Below are positions 1 to 11,084 of a stretch of DNA of 64,000 bases, piece after piece (position 1 is the first letter of the stretch; every line of letters begins with the position of its first letter). Source of the DNA: Eremomyces bilateralis CBS 781.70 (lineage: Eukaryota; Ascomycota; Dothideomycetes; Eremomycetales; Eremomycetaceae); NCBI RefSeq assembly GCF_010015585.1, contig NW_022985081.1, forward strand, positions 1 to 64,000, in the 5' to 3' direction. A program made the position numbers and the translations under genes. The notes beneath the pieces are model-generated. The model saw only the letters and a program-made list of their open reading frames with translations. It was not told the origin of the DNA and did not search any database.

Positions 1-732
1 ACTCCGTTGCGGGTGTTGGGTCGTGGGTGGTCCGCCTGCTGGGGACGCGTCGGGGACGCGTCTTTGGCCTGCGGGCCTTTCCCCCTCATGCGCCCTCCAA
101 CCATTATTTGAGAGGGCTGCAATAGTTGATTATAATTGAATGAAGTGTGAAGAATCGATTACGATCATAATCTCAGCTAATTTTCAAGTTGTGGGCTGTT
201 TTGCAGAAAAATGTTCCCGCAGTTTGATATTTAAAAGCTATAGGACGGTTTAACAAACCCTTATCTATATTTCATCAACTTTTGGAGCCCACTCAACTTC
301 TCCATATGATGTTATTCGAATATCTCGTCAATTCTAGCAATTCTCATCACGTCGACTCCACAGGAAATTCGCAACAGTTTCTCAGACGTTACACAAGACA
401 GTTGCACTCACGTGACTAGTTTTAACGCTAAACATGGGTTTAATCTGGTTACGGTTTAGCTTAACTAGGGTCATGGCTTGAGTAGCTAACGTCTGAGCCC
501 AAGCTGAGATAAGCACGATGATATGTTGTAACCCCCGCAGCATCTCCGCTGAAGAGTAGCGCCCACCTTAGAATATAGCCCGTTGTCTTCCTCGACAGCT
601 GTGTCCTCTATACTTATTCACCACCCTTTGTCAATAGTCATCTCCAAGAGCAGCATCTCCCTTCTTCTATAACCATTCTTCAGGTTTTGCGAGCTATTGT
701 TCGCCAACTCTTAAGGCCGAAACCCGGAACTC
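1..732. other. Left-edge non-coding stretch
   Basis: No coding region is supported here. The sequence is moderately AT-rich from about 120 to 560. The last 150 bases before the ATG at 733 are pyrimidine-rich and probably include the promoter and leader of the HeLo-like gene. No RNA gene or repeat was recognised. Confidence 0.5.
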
Positions 733-1695
733 ATGGATCCTCTTAGTATTACAGCTAGCACTCTAGGCATCACGCAATTTGCCATCTCCAGCATCGTCCA
801 TCTCCATGATTTCCTTGATAATCTTGCTGAAGCTAAAGAAGTAGTACGAGATATTGCTTCCAACTTAGAGGGCGTACAACGCTCTTTGACTGCCCTGGAG
901 GAACTCACTATATCCGACCGAGCGACTTATTCCGCAGCCAAAGTGGATCTGGAGAAGACTGGCGTCGTCGAAGCCGTAAACAACTGCGGCCAGGCATGTG
1001 CCAAATTTACGGACAACTTGAAGCGATGGACGAAACATTCCGGCGCCACACAACTCTCCCTTAGAGATCGCTTTTCAGTCGGCGTGTGGAATAGAGAAAA
1101 AATCCGGACATTCAGAATGCAGGTCCAGTCTTGCCAGGCTACGGTCCATTTCGCCGCCACAAGTACCCAATTGTAGGACAGCTATCTTATATCACTTCCG
1201 CGGATGTATGCTGACGCTCTAGAAAGAATCGTTCAACTCCGCTCCGAACAGACGTCAGAGACTGATCGTGAGAAACTAAAGGGACAATTACAGGCTCTCG
1301 AGGCAAAGATCCAAGAGCATATGTATCTTACCAAGAAGCAGCAGGGTGACGCACAAAGCCGTGTGCAAGGGCTGCAGGAGGAGCCAGACGACGAAGAAGA
1401 TGGCGGTGCACAGCGAACCCTAGCCATTCAGGAAGTTGAAGAGCAGACACGCCGCCTCGAGGCTGATCAGGTCTCTTCTGCTGTAATTTTCTCACAAGTG
1501 CGCTCCAAACGGACAGGCCAGGATATTGTGAACATCATAACTTCCGACGATTCAAGAGCTTTGGTAGGATTACCTGAGGGCGTTGTCGGAAAGGTCAACC
1601 AGCGGATCAGGGATGTAACAACACAAAGAAACTCTGCTGCAGCTGTGGGAGTGTTCGACAAAGACGTTGACATTAAGGATTTTTTCAAGCAATAG
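733..1695 (+). CDS. HeLo-like (PigL_N/STAND N-terminal) domain protein, standalone
   Basis: Two exons, 733-1162 and 1223-1695, joined across a 60-nt intron (GTACCC donor, CTGAC branch at 1211, TAG acceptor), give a protein of 300 aa. The N-terminus starts MDPLSITASTLG and is predicted helical. It matches the pattern of the fungal STAND N-terminal domain (Helo_like_N/PigL_N), found on NLR-like proteins and on short solo proteins. Residues ~145-220 are charged and coiled-coil-like (repeated E/K/Q/R), with an acidic stretch DDEEDGG. No NACHT, NB-ARC, ankyrin or WD repeats follow, so this is a solo form. In related proteins such domains act in membrane-directed cell death or signalling; for this gene that is inference. 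The intron is inferred from phase and consensus because the frame is otherwise broken by a TAG. A decayed NLR head is an alternative. Confidence 0.75.
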
Positions 1696-2334
1696 TTACT
1701 ATCAGGGCTTCTAGGTGAAGGTTAGTTGCTTGTTGCTTGGGAATGGATACAAGCCTTGATATTTGTTTTGATCGTCGCGAAGCTTCCAGGGTGATTATCC
1801 CGTACTCTAGTGACCAACATCATGTATGTGCCTTCGAGCCGTTAAATGACTACAAAAAAGGATAAGTCAGAAGTTAAGTCACTAGCTCTGATATGGCTAT
1901 GTACACTGTTAACACTATTGTGCCGGAGGTCGTGTCATTGGCGTCGGCCCATCCCGTCGTTAGTCCCGATTGCACCGTCGCCGATGCGGCAGCATTGGTA
2001 AATCGTGAAATCTGACCCTGAGGAACCAAATCTCGGGGCTGGCGAGGAACGCCAATGAAATTTCTCGAAGGGGTGTGATGGGTTCTCACGAACAGCACTA
2101 CCCCCATTATCGCCTAGCGCCTTGGCACCGAGGAGCCATTTCAGGACGCCTAAATTTGGCAGTTCCACGGGTACCTGAAACTGGGCCAACTGCTCGCTGC
2201 ATTTTCACCACCATGCCGATCATTTCCATGGCATTCGTCGAGAGCAATGACGGACGGCGGATTCTGGTGCATTGCTATTGCTATCTTTCCGGGCTAACCC
2301 CGTGGTATTGTACTACCATCCGACTGGGATAACC
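1696..2334. other. Intergenic, no gene seen
   Basis: This stretch separates two accessory-type genes. Short open frames on both strands (around 1874-2332) show no family resemblance and overlap each other, so they are treated as chance. The final ~100 bases are the likely leader of the next gene. Confidence 0.4.
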
Positions 2335-3726
2335 ATGGACGATCCTTTCCACCTTCTGTCATACAACGGTTGGGAACCAATCGATTTCCTACGCACGCAG
2401 GACGCAGATGTCGTCTATGAAGTCGCAACGCCTCCAGTACCCGCTCCCGTCGAGGCCCATAGCACGTCCGATACGGTCCATCGAGAAGAGACATGCAGCG
2501 TAGAACAACAGCAGCAGCAGCCAGAGAAGCTTGCTTTGGTTCAGCGAGCGGACTGGGACACAGAGATGACATACGATAAGGACCCGCCAAGTTTCATCCA
2601 TTATTCGATCGAGTGGAAGGTGTCTGTGAACAACAAAGTAATCTCGAAGGATACTGAGCAGAATCTGGTGCTGGCACCAGCTGCATTCTGGGAGCTCTTC
2701 CTGCAACCCAAACTGGAGAAGCTCTTGCGTAGAAAGGTACCCCACAACAGGTGTGTGAAGCCGGATGATACCAATATCGTCGTCTCAGTGACAGAACGAT
2801 CCGAGCGTGACTTAACGAAGCGCTTTGACGACACTGATATAGACTGGTCGATTATTGAAAAGCAGCTTGTAAATTGGGGTGAGCTGTTCCGCGCTGGTAA
2901 GAAACTCAGGGTAGACATTATATTCAGCAATATAGAGACTGGCCAAGAGCTGGCTGGTTCCTTGAAGAAGAAAGGTAATCGAGGCCGCTCTTCAGCGACA
3001 CAGGCAATGCTCACAGAACGGGCCGACTTTCTCGATGCCGATGATGAATCTCCCGGACAGCCCTCAGTCTGGCGAGATGTATACAATCTTATGCGATGTC
3101 CAGGGCCGCCATGTCATCTCGGACCTCACTGCTGGCGCGATCCTGTGGGCAAGAAGCACTATAAGCTAAAGACACACCACTTCAGGAGACTTATCCAATA
3201 TGCTCAGCAGGGCCACCCCCTTAGGACCCATGATGATGTTCCGGAAGACATCCGCGATCTCTTATATGCAGAAGAGCAGGAAAGACTTGAGAGAAGGCAG
3301 GCGACGTCAGCCAAATCCATATCTGGCATGGCTCCCATTAACATTACCAATGTGCTGCCGGGAAACTCACCACAAGCCTCTATTCCTGTTTCATACGCCA
3401 GAACACCAACCTCGGTACAGCCTTCGGACTCCTTGCCGGCCGACCATCTCAACATTCCTGGTCTTCGCGATACTGCCGTTCGAGAATACAGCGAGTGGCA
3501 GCAGTCAAACGTTGGCGATAAAAGTCTGAAGGATGAGTTTCAAAAGGCCTGTGACGCGGTATTGATGGAAGGGTTTGACCTCGAGCAGGTTCACGAGGAT
3601 CAGGACCCGGAATTTCTGGTCAAGAATGGGGTGAAACGAGGCATTGCTCGACGCTTTGTGAGTGATATTGACCACTGGGCGAAGAGATACAAGCCGGACA
3701 CTGAGGACTCTGAGAGCGTTGTATAA
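2335..3726 (+). CDS. Uncharacterised fungal protein with Cys/His cluster
   Basis: Single-exon gene of 463 aa; the first ATG in frame is at 2335 (MDDPFHLL). No enzyme motif is recognised. A short poly-Gln run lies near residue 60. Residues ~90-220 look globular, with the motif RCVKPDDTNIVVSV and a following acidic and basic stretch. At ~residue 260 comes RCPGPPCHLGPHCWRDP, followed by HYKLKTHHFRR, a compact Cys/His cluster that could bind metal. A Pro/Ser/Thr-rich linker follows. The C-terminal ~70 residues (EFQKACDAVLMEGFDLEQ, then IARRFVSDIDHW) look like a small helical SAM-like domain. From memory, proteins with this architecture recur as multi-copy 'hypothetical proteins' in filamentous ascomycetes; I cannot verify that here. 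It stops 43 bp before the transposase remnant. Function unknown; nuclear or DNA-related roles are speculation. Confidence 0.8.
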   Translation: MDDPFHLLSYNGWEPIDFLRTQDADVVYEVATPPVPAPVEAHSTSDTVHREETCSVEQQQQQPEKLALVQRADWDTEMTYDKDPPSFIHYSIEWKVSVNNKVISKDTEQNLVLAPAAFWELFLQPKLEKLLRRKVPHNRCVKPDDTNIVVSVTERSERDLTKRFDDTDIDWSIIEKQLVNWGELFRAGKKLRVDIIFSNIETGQELAGSLKKKGNRGRSSATQAMLTERADFLDADDESPGQPSVWRDVYNLMRCPGPPCHLGPHCWRDPVGKKHYKLKTHHFRRLIQYAQQGHPLRTHDDVPEDIRDLLYAEEQERLERRQATSAKSISGMAPINITNVLPGNSPQASIPVSYARTPTSVQPSDSLPADHLNIPGLRDTAVREYSEWQQSNVGDKSLKDEFQKACDAVLMEGFDLEQVHEDQDPEFLVKNGVKRGIARRFVSDIDHWAKRYKPDTEDSESVV

Positions 3727-4930
3727 ATCTTTAATCATTTATTACCATGGGCATTATAGCCAAGTCATTCAGGAATATCCATCACCGTATAACTTTTGTT
3801 CTTCAACAGTAATCCCCGCCTGTCGAAAATGACCTTTGGCGCTGTCGTCCCTGGCTCCGACTATATCAATGCACCATTCCAGAAACGCATCAAAACCCTG
3901 TGCGGGATTCTCCTGATACTCTTTCCAATTCCGCTTAATGAATGCCTTCAGCTCAGCAAAGAACTCTTCTATTGGATTGAGATCTGGGGAGTACGGTGGC
4001 AGATACAGAAGCTTAACCCCCGCATCACGGCAAAGCTGCTCCACCCGTTCTGTGTGATGGAAGGATGCATTGTCCATTATAATAACCGATTTAGGTTCCG
4101 GATATCTGCCGCAGTGAGGAAGGAGCTGCTCAATAAAATCCTCAAAGACTGTGGCATCCGTCGTTCCCTGGAACACTTGTGCAAACACAATACCATCCTG
4201 GCCATAAGCTGGTAGAATCTGATATCTCTGGTCACGGTGAAACTGGGCGATCTGTACAGGAGTTACTCCATCGGGCGACCAGCCTGTTCTTCTGAATCCG
4301 ATCCGTTTGTCACATCCGGACTCGTCTACATAGACCAGCTGATACGACCGGAAGGACGATAGGTTATAGAGGTAGAAGTCTCGCAGGTCCACGTTTCGTT
4401 CCTTTGCAACTCGCTGAGCGGCTTTCTTCGACCAGCCAACGGAGGCCAGCGCTCTGCCGATGCTGTAGACCGTTACCTGGGCTTCAAACTCATCCCATAG
4501 AAAGACGGCCATCTCATCTTGAAATAGCTCTGGCTTCTCGATCAAGTGTTCGCAGAGCGCTTGTAGCATGGGAGGGGTGATGCTTCGCGGTTGGCCGAGT
4601 CCGTTGAAGGGAGCTCTAGTAGTGCTAAAACAGCGTAAGTTAGAGCGGATGTGTCAGACCGATCGCTCGCTGCAGTGAGCAGCGTCGGCTATTTAGGCAG
4701 TTGTTAGCAAGCTACACAGAGTCATATCACAGATAAGATCTCGGTCAGACGCAGCGAGATTCAGTGCCATTTTGACGGCTCTACGGCCAGAAAATTGGGA
4801 GATGCAGTTGAGATGGAGACAAGTGTGTCAACGAATGGTCTTGGCGTTCTCTCGTCATCTGCAGCTGACAGCTGTCGCAAGATGCCCCTGTTGGTTTCTA
4901 CTGCCCTAACTTTCCTTTTCACTGCCCATT
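3727..4930 (-). mobile_element. Tc1/mariner-type DNA transposon, ends unresolved
   Basis: The transposase frame at 3769-4770 marks a DNA transposon lying between the orphan gene and a gene-poor tract. I could not find convincing terminal inverted repeats or a TA duplication. Only a 7-mer, ATGGGCA at 3747-3753 and its inverse at 4923-4929, is shared at roughly the expected places, which could be chance. Boundaries are therefore approximate. Confidence 0.5.
3769..4770 (-). pseudogene. Tc1/mariner (DDE_3) transposase, stop-interrupted
   Basis: The minus strand encodes a DDE-superfamily transposase. The intact 3' part (from 4569) has the three acidic catalytic positions in YVDESG, IIMDNASFH and SPDLNPIEEFFAELK, plus the segment GCDKRIGFRRTGWSP typical of the fungal Tc1/mariner DDE_3 family. 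The same frame continues upstream to an ATG at 4768-4770 (MALNLAASDRD) through a helix-turn-helix region (IADAAHCSERS, then HIRSNLRCFSTT, then GQPRSITPPM). Full length would be about 333 codons, normal for the family. Two stops break this frame: TAA at 4693-4695, where the family usually has Gln or similar, and TGA at 4654-4656, where Arg is expected. Both are single C-to-T transitions away from CAA and CGA. Everything downstream of them stays open. An unmodified 266-aa product lacking the DNA-binding head could still be read from 4569. Confidence 0.88.
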
Positions 4931-6689
4931 ACCCCTAGGCTAGGCATATTTCGGACAGCTTAGTGTTTTCCCTTGTGTCCCAGATAACATCACACGAAAG
5001 ATGAAGAAGAAAAGAGAAAGGAAAACAAACAGAAGGGAAACAATATATACAGGTACTGGCATAGTAATGCTCTTATATGATAATCTCCTATTGACACGGT
5101 CTGGATGCGCAAGGTCTGCGATTACCAAGTTCCATTGATCTAAACTACAGAAAGAGGAAAAGAGAGGAAATCTCCTAGCACCTTTGTGCGCGAGATATAG
5201 GCCTCCATTTGTCGAGTCCTAAAGTCCTAACACAACAATTTGCACATGACTCCTGGATATTCACCAGCCACACCCAAGGGCCCAGGCCACAGGCTTGGGA
5301 CCATAACACCTATCACCAACACGTCGTGAGGCATAAGGCAACGGAAATATGAACCGTGACAATCATCCCCTTAGGACAGTTACAGTCTTCGAGTATATTA
5401 ACAGCGGCGTGCTGGTTCTCCCAGTTAGATTTCCGTCTATTAGTAAGCTATTAAGAAAGTCAGGTATTACTAATAAATTCCATTATTTCCTGTACGATAT
5501 GACCTGGAACGCGACAAGAATACAAGCACGACGATACAGCGCTAGCTCCTCGGCGGTAGACACGGGGGTATCCAACTGTGGCGTCAACAAAGTGGACAGA
5601 GGGTAGTTTGCCCGATTCTGCATTGACAGGAGATGCAAGTCCCGATTTCCCGCCTTGTGATTGTTGCCCAAGAAGCACGAGTCCGTTGAGAGTGGTTGCA
5701 TTCAGAAGCCGGGGCAGATGCACAAACGACGCCTCGCAATATCTCGTTTGATCTCGCGTGATCATCCATCGGACACCGGTCGCAAAGGGTGTATAGAAGA
5801 TGGCTCGGTCGGGTCTAGCTTGAGGCTCGGCATTATGGAATAATGCAGATAATATTGACGATTCTCAGCCTCGAAAGGAAACCTTTATATAAATCGGCTG
5901 TGCCGTAGGGTTTGATTGTCTTAGGTAATAAGGTGAGAAAGATCATCCGGAATAGGAACGGTCCAAGGGGGTTCAAGGGTCAGTCAGCTGTGGAGAGGGA
6001 AGCGGTGCGGAGATTCCTGTCCAAAATCTCTAGATAAATACGATATTTTCGGACACGCCCTCTCCCTCACATCCAACAACACACACATTTCAAGTTTTCA
6101 TCTCTCTTGGCTTATGTACCACCCAATACAGCTCGTATTGTTGGCCAATCGAGAAGAGGCGGGCGATACTCCGTATTGTGGTTTCTTATGTGGTATTTGA
6201 CTTGGAGTAAGGCTTTGCTTCTAATTTTATCACGATAGTCTTTGCTCTGCTATAAGTCTCACTTGCGGAAACCGTCTAGTCCCATTGCGGAGTCACTTGA
6301 TTGCTTCTCATTGAATGCTTACGGACGTTGCCGCTGCATGAGCTGAACGTTGGCATGCATCGTGACCGTTCGCTGGGCGTTGGATCTCGTCTGGGGTCGA
6401 CTTCGACGGGATGCATACGGATATAGACGGAGCGCCATCCTAGACCATGAGCCCAGTTGGCGGGGAGGTAGATGTAACGTCCATCTGATGTCCGTTTTTG
6501 GGCGAAGCTGAACAACTTGGAGGCATGGCTCATGGTATCAGGCGACATGGTAACGAATATATAAAGCTGTCTATCGCGTTCGTTTACTTTCAATGCTATC
6601 ATCACCCCGCTCTATTAAGCTATTATCCAATATCATTATCTCCTATTCCGAGTAATCAGTTGCTACCCTGCACCTATCAGCATCACAGC
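4771..6689. other. Gene-poor tract
   Basis: About 1.9 kb without a supportable gene. Open frames at 5349-5843 overlap on both strands and have no recognisable motifs. The last ~100 bases before 6690 are the leader of the But2-domain gene. Nothing else was seen. Confidence 0.45.
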
Positions 6690-7259
6690 ATGTATCTGTC
6701 AGCTGTTGCCTTTCTCTTCACTGCCTCTGCCCTCCTGGCATCTGCGGCACCCACTCCTACAGAGAATCTCCAGCCTCGCGCCTGCACCACCATCTACCCC
6801 GACATCGCTCGGGTTGAAGAGGCTCGGCCAGTGGAATCCTACCTCCCCGGCTTCATCGCCTCCCAGAGCGAAGGCAACACGAACAATAAAGATGCCTTCG
6901 CCGAATTCACTGTCCCGGACGGCCATTGGGGGTGCACTCTCCAAGCATATTGGCCTCAGAACTACCCCATTCAACGGACCGGCAACGATCTGGTCTACGT
7001 CTACTCCGTTCAGGCGCCCTTGAGCCGCAGCCCCAGGGGCATCGATATTTCGTGGGCGTACAGCCCTGTGCCAGGAGCTCATATTGGGACAGTTCGGTTT
7101 CAAAGCGCATCGTGGGGACCGAGCACGCAATGGATCAATAGCGTCACTTGTGCTCCAAAGCTGGCATTCCGGTTTGCCATTGGGGAGACGGGGGCTGGAA
7201 GCATTGAGTTTAATCAACAAGCTGGGGTTGCTGGCCTGAGGCTGACTTATGACTGTTAA
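6690..7259 (+). CDS. Secreted But2-domain protein
   Basis: Single exon, 189 aa. The chosen ATG at 6690 begins a clear signal peptide (MYLSAVAFLFTASALLASAA), followed by APTPTENLQPRA, a common pro-region ending in Arg-Ala. The rest resembles the 'ubiquitin 3 binding protein But2, C-terminal domain' found in many secreted or wall-associated fungal proteins: CTTIYPD at the start, a beta-rich core with DGHWGCTLQAYWP, then DLVYVYSV, SVTCAP and a C-terminal LRLTYDC. Cys residues at the start, middle and extreme end suggest disulfides. An upstream in-frame extension exists but would bury the signal peptide, so it is rejected. The secretion call rests on the signal peptide. Biochemical function of the family outside the name-giving yeast protein is unclear. 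Confidence 0.88.
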   Translation: MYLSAVAFLFTASALLASAAPTPTENLQPRACTTIYPDIARVEEARPVESYLPGFIASQSEGNTNNKDAFAEFTVPDGHWGCTLQAYWPQNYPIQRTGNDLVYVYSVQAPLSRSPRGIDISWAYSPVPGAHIGTVRFQSASWGPSTQWINSVTCAPKLAFRFAIGETGAGSIEFNQQAGVAGLRLTYDC

Positions 7260-8170
7260 ATGAGTGAAAGTCAATGATGAAATGATGTGAGAACCTTTGC
7301 GTTCTAATACCTGTAACTATTTTAATGGAATGTCCGTACCGTACCACCTTTATTATTGCCTCTTTCTCGTCAAGTCATATCCTATGTGAGCTATCGATTG
7401 TGTCGGTGGTTGTGTCAAGGTGTCTACCCCGACACGGCGAGATTTCCTGGGTATAAAATCTGCAGCACAGCACACATGCAGTCAGATTCTAATTCCGTAT
7501 TCCTCTGCTTCATCTTCCAAACCTTCCAATCTGAAAATTACCCGGCTAGAGCTTCGTCCAACCAAATGATGGCATCTAAAGTTAATAGAAATTCGCTTCA
7601 TTTGGCAACAGAAGAACTCGCCGCTTCGCCGAAACAAACGATTGGATGCCGATGACAGTTCAATCCACATCTGATATAACGGCAATCTTGACAGGCAAGG
7701 ATATACATTTATATTCTCATTCATATCGAACATATGGCACTCTACCAGGCTTTTTAAAGTATCGGGAGTAAGTATGGGCAAAAATCCAGGAATTATCATA
7801 TCTGGAGAGCAAAGCTCGGCCTGGTTTATGGTTCAAATATTCTCTTTGCCTCTTCTTTCCGTCCAGTCAATGCTCACATCGTGAACTGTTGTCTGTGCGG
7901 CTATCGTGAACGCCTGGTATCTATGGCCGATCATATGCGAACAGTGAAGAATTGAGTCAGTTTATGCATTTCAAGTCAAAGTATTTATGAGCGCTCATTT
8001 TCCCTATCGGCATAACCGTTACACCGAAGGTCGATCCTACGATGAAACACAAGTCCTAGAGCACAATCCTTAGGCTGCAGTAAGGACTGTGAAACGACTT
8101 TTCGATCTGTCCAACTCCAAATATCAGATCTCCAGCCTCGCATCCAGCAGCCACGCTAACTCAAGTCGCC
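7260..8170. other. Intergenic, no gene seen
   Basis: Spacer between the But2-domain gene and the lactonase-like gene. Small frames on both strands around 7356-7800 have no motif. The last ~100 bases are the lactonase leader. Confidence 0.4.
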
Positions 8171-9562
8171 ATGCACATCTTCAAATTCTCCGCGTTCGTC
8201 TTTACGCTGCTTCCCGCACTCTCATCCTGCGCCAACCTCTTCGTTTCCTCATATTTGGGCAACGTCACAACCATTGCTCTTCCCGACCCTCTTGAGGGCG
8301 ACATATCGAACCATACATCGTTTGTGAACAACGGTTGTGGTCTGAATCCCTCATGGTTGACCTGGAATGCGCTAAACCGCACTCTGTTCTGCTTGGATGA
8401 GGGATGGACGACAGGAAACGGATCACTCGTATCGTTCCTGGCCCTCGATACTGGTAGGTTGGTCCGGGTCAAGGGCAGGACTATAGGAGCAGGGCCGGTT
8501 AGTGCAGTGCTGGGTGGACCGGCCGATAGTCGAGCGGTGGTCATTGCAGACTAGTAAGTTGCACTTGATATCATGATCATTCCAACTTCCCAGCCCTTTG
8601 GCCTTCATTAGCTCGGGAATTTAGGACCAACCCGCTGACTGCAAATAGCGCTGGAGGGGCTGTTGAGTCATTCACCACAGGCGCTTTGGGCCTCACGACA
8701 AAAGGGACCTACATCCAGCTCAGCCTTCCTTCTCCTGACCCGCGCGGCGGCAAACAAGATCCCGAGCGGCAATCGGCGCCCCATCCTCACCAGGCAATCC
8801 TAGACCCAACAGGCGAATTCATTGTGGTGCCCGATCTCGGCAGCGACCAGCTCCGAGTCTTCAGACTGGGCGCGAATGCTCTTCTGGAGGAAACTGTAGT
8901 TGGGATCAATGAACCCGAAAATACTGCCCCGGCTGTGGACATGAGACCGGGCCTAGGGCCACGACATGCAGCATTCGTCACCTTTGATGACCCGTACCCA
9001 CTGACACTTCTGTATGTCGTGGGAGAATTGAGCAACACGATGACAATGTACAATGTCTACTACGAGGAGGGGATTATGGTGTTTATCCATTGGGGAGAGC
9101 AACCCATATTTGGGCTCTATCCTGCCCCGGGAGGCGCATCAGTCGGGGAGATATTGATTTCGGTGAGTAGAGCTTCCTCCCTGCATTCTCGGCGCCGTCG
9201 CTCATCGGGATTCTCAGCCGGACAAGAAAAATATCTTCGTCTCCAACCGCAATGACCAGCTCTTCAAGCGCAGAGATGGCGATGGCAGCCCCGTCGACTC
9301 CTTCGAAACCTTCTCCGACTCCATCACCACGTTCAGTTTGAATTCGGTTGGCGACGCGGTGTGGAAGGGGCTCAGCCCTTCCGGTGGAGTCTCCCCACGA
9401 CATATGGCATTCAACAAGGACGGAACGATATTGGCGGTTGCGAATCAGAAGAGCGGGCGGGTTATGTTCTGGAATAGAAATTTGGAGACGGGAGATTTAG
9501 TACAAGTGATCGCTTGGGCATCGGTGCCAGGAGAGCTCAGTTCCGTCGTATGGGATGAGTGA
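8171..9562 (+). CDS. Secreted lactonase-family 7-bladed beta-propeller
   Basis: Three exons, 8171-8553, 8649-9162 and 9218-9562, joined by introns of 95 and 55 nt (GTAAGT...AATAG and GTGAGT...TCTCAG), give 413 aa. Phases match exactly. An N-terminal signal peptide (MHIFKFSAFVFTLLPALSSC) precedes a beta-propeller. Hallmarks of the 6-phosphogluconolactonase/carboxy-muconate cyclase family (Lactonase) are visible: APHPHQAILDPTGEFIVVPDLGSDQLRVF at about residues 155-185, LGPRHAAF, LLYVVGELSN, and near the end GVSPRHMAFNKDGTILAVAN. Because the protein looks secreted, cytosolic phosphogluconolactonase activity is unlikely; a lactone or muconate substrate outside the cell is possible but unproven. 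It is near a secreted But2 protein and a LicD protein, with no clear shared pathway. Confidence 0.88.
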
Positions 9563-11084
9563 CTGAGCAACTCCCTGCATGCAGATCGGCATAGTGCTGG
9601 ACTATTACTATATGGAACTTGTCCGCAAAACAACCGAGGACCGGGGATGAAGGAAATAAGAAGGCCCTAGGAACCTTCGCAGAACATAGCAGCCATATTT
9701 CGGCAATAATTTAAATGGAGGTTTCGTTGATATGAGACACTCCGATCTCTGTGATGCTGTCGGAGCTCGCGTGACATATTGCAGAATGGGGTACTCGTTC
9801 GACGTAAGTCAAACTCAGGGGAGATCGATTACGGTAACTAGGGGATGTTCGGGCAATTGCTTGCCGGTTGGAGGTTCGACACGACACGCGTCCAAAGCGG
9901 GAAGTGGGCCATACTAAACAAGCCACGGCCCACCATATCCGTCAGTGTTTCAGCGGTTAATCCAACCTGACGATGACGAATCGACGACAGATGGATTTTG
10001 CAAAGGAGCTTTCTGGACCCGTGGCGAAGTACTTCCCAAAGGATATAAAGGTCGGGTGGAATGGCGAGGTAAGCATACTGGAGATTGTTCCCGTCGAGTG
10101 AGAGTCGGAGAAGTTGCTGATCTTGCTATCACGGGCCACGGCACTCCACGTCTCCATGATGGCATCCCAGTAGGGAATACGTCACCCTGCGATAGCCGTA
10201 ACTGACTAAATCCGACTAAATGCTCAAGCGTTCGAATATAAGCGGATTCGGCGGTACCCCGACGAACTGGCAAAAATCTGGACTCGGAATTTCAGATTGG
10301 CCAGCCTGGATACAACACTAGACTCGGTGACACGGTAGGTTTTCCTTAACTGGGGAGTTGGAACTGGTATAGAGGATTTCAAGTCTCAGATAAGGCCAGA
10401 TCCAAAAGTCGCTTTCAGGGTCTAGCGGCAACCGTTTTTTTCGTCGTTTAACGCGGTTTTGCCCTCTCCTAAGGTCTACCGGTTCGACCCACCAGAATGA
10501 ACCGGCTGTAACCTTTCCAAACGATCTTTTAAGTGATAGTTGACTGGTGAGATATTGGGCATAAAAAGCCATTCCTATGAGTCTAGACGTCGTCGAAATA
10601 AGAAACCGCATGACAACGACCCCGTGGACAATGAACAATCAGATGTCATACGCCGTAACGCCGCAGCCCGCAGAGCAGCAGCCTGCGACAACTTCCCCGC
10701 TGAATCGGACCCACCGTAAGACCCTTTTAGATATTTCTCTCTATCTGATTATCCGTGTAGTTCCGTGCCGTCGTTACTTGGTAGTTGGGGGTGTTAGCTT
10801 TAAGCCATGGCGATCCAAGTGGAGTCCCGTCTCAGGTTCATCCGTCATATTAGTACCAGTTCGGAAACCTGGAAACCTTGGACAAGCGTAACCGGTTCCG
10901 AATATATTTGAACAAAAGTCTCGGGATTCACTCTAAAGTTCACAGTGAAGTTCCGCAGGTATCTTGATCATCGCGCCGTTGGTTATTTTCATTCGTTCCA
11001 GGCATGAGAAGCTCCATGAGATGAATAGATACCTTCATGCTCGCTCAGCCCGTCCTCGCAGCAAATCCTTTGCGCGTAGTGTCG
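9563..11084. other. Intergenic, no convincing gene
   Basis: About 1.5 kb. Open frames around 9732-10205 and 10318-10891 occur on both strands with no domain, compositional or splice support. Sequence just upstream of 11085 is taken as promoter and leader of the LicD gene. Confidence 0.4.

Noticed and set aside
2272-2334. Upstream in-frame extension of the orphan gene
   Set aside because: It begins with TTG rather than ATG and adds residues with no support; ATG at 2335 is preferred.
3747-4929. 7-mer ATGGGCA in inverted orientation as transposon ends
   Set aside because: Too short, no flanking TA duplication and no further matching bases; ends are left unresolved.
6498-6689. N-terminal extension of the But2 protein
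   Set aside because: Would place the signal peptide internally; ATG at 6690 gives a standard secretory start.
10465-10500. GGTTCGACCC-like sequence resembling a tRNA T-arm
   Set aside because: No A-box, acceptor stem or cloverleaf could be formed around it.
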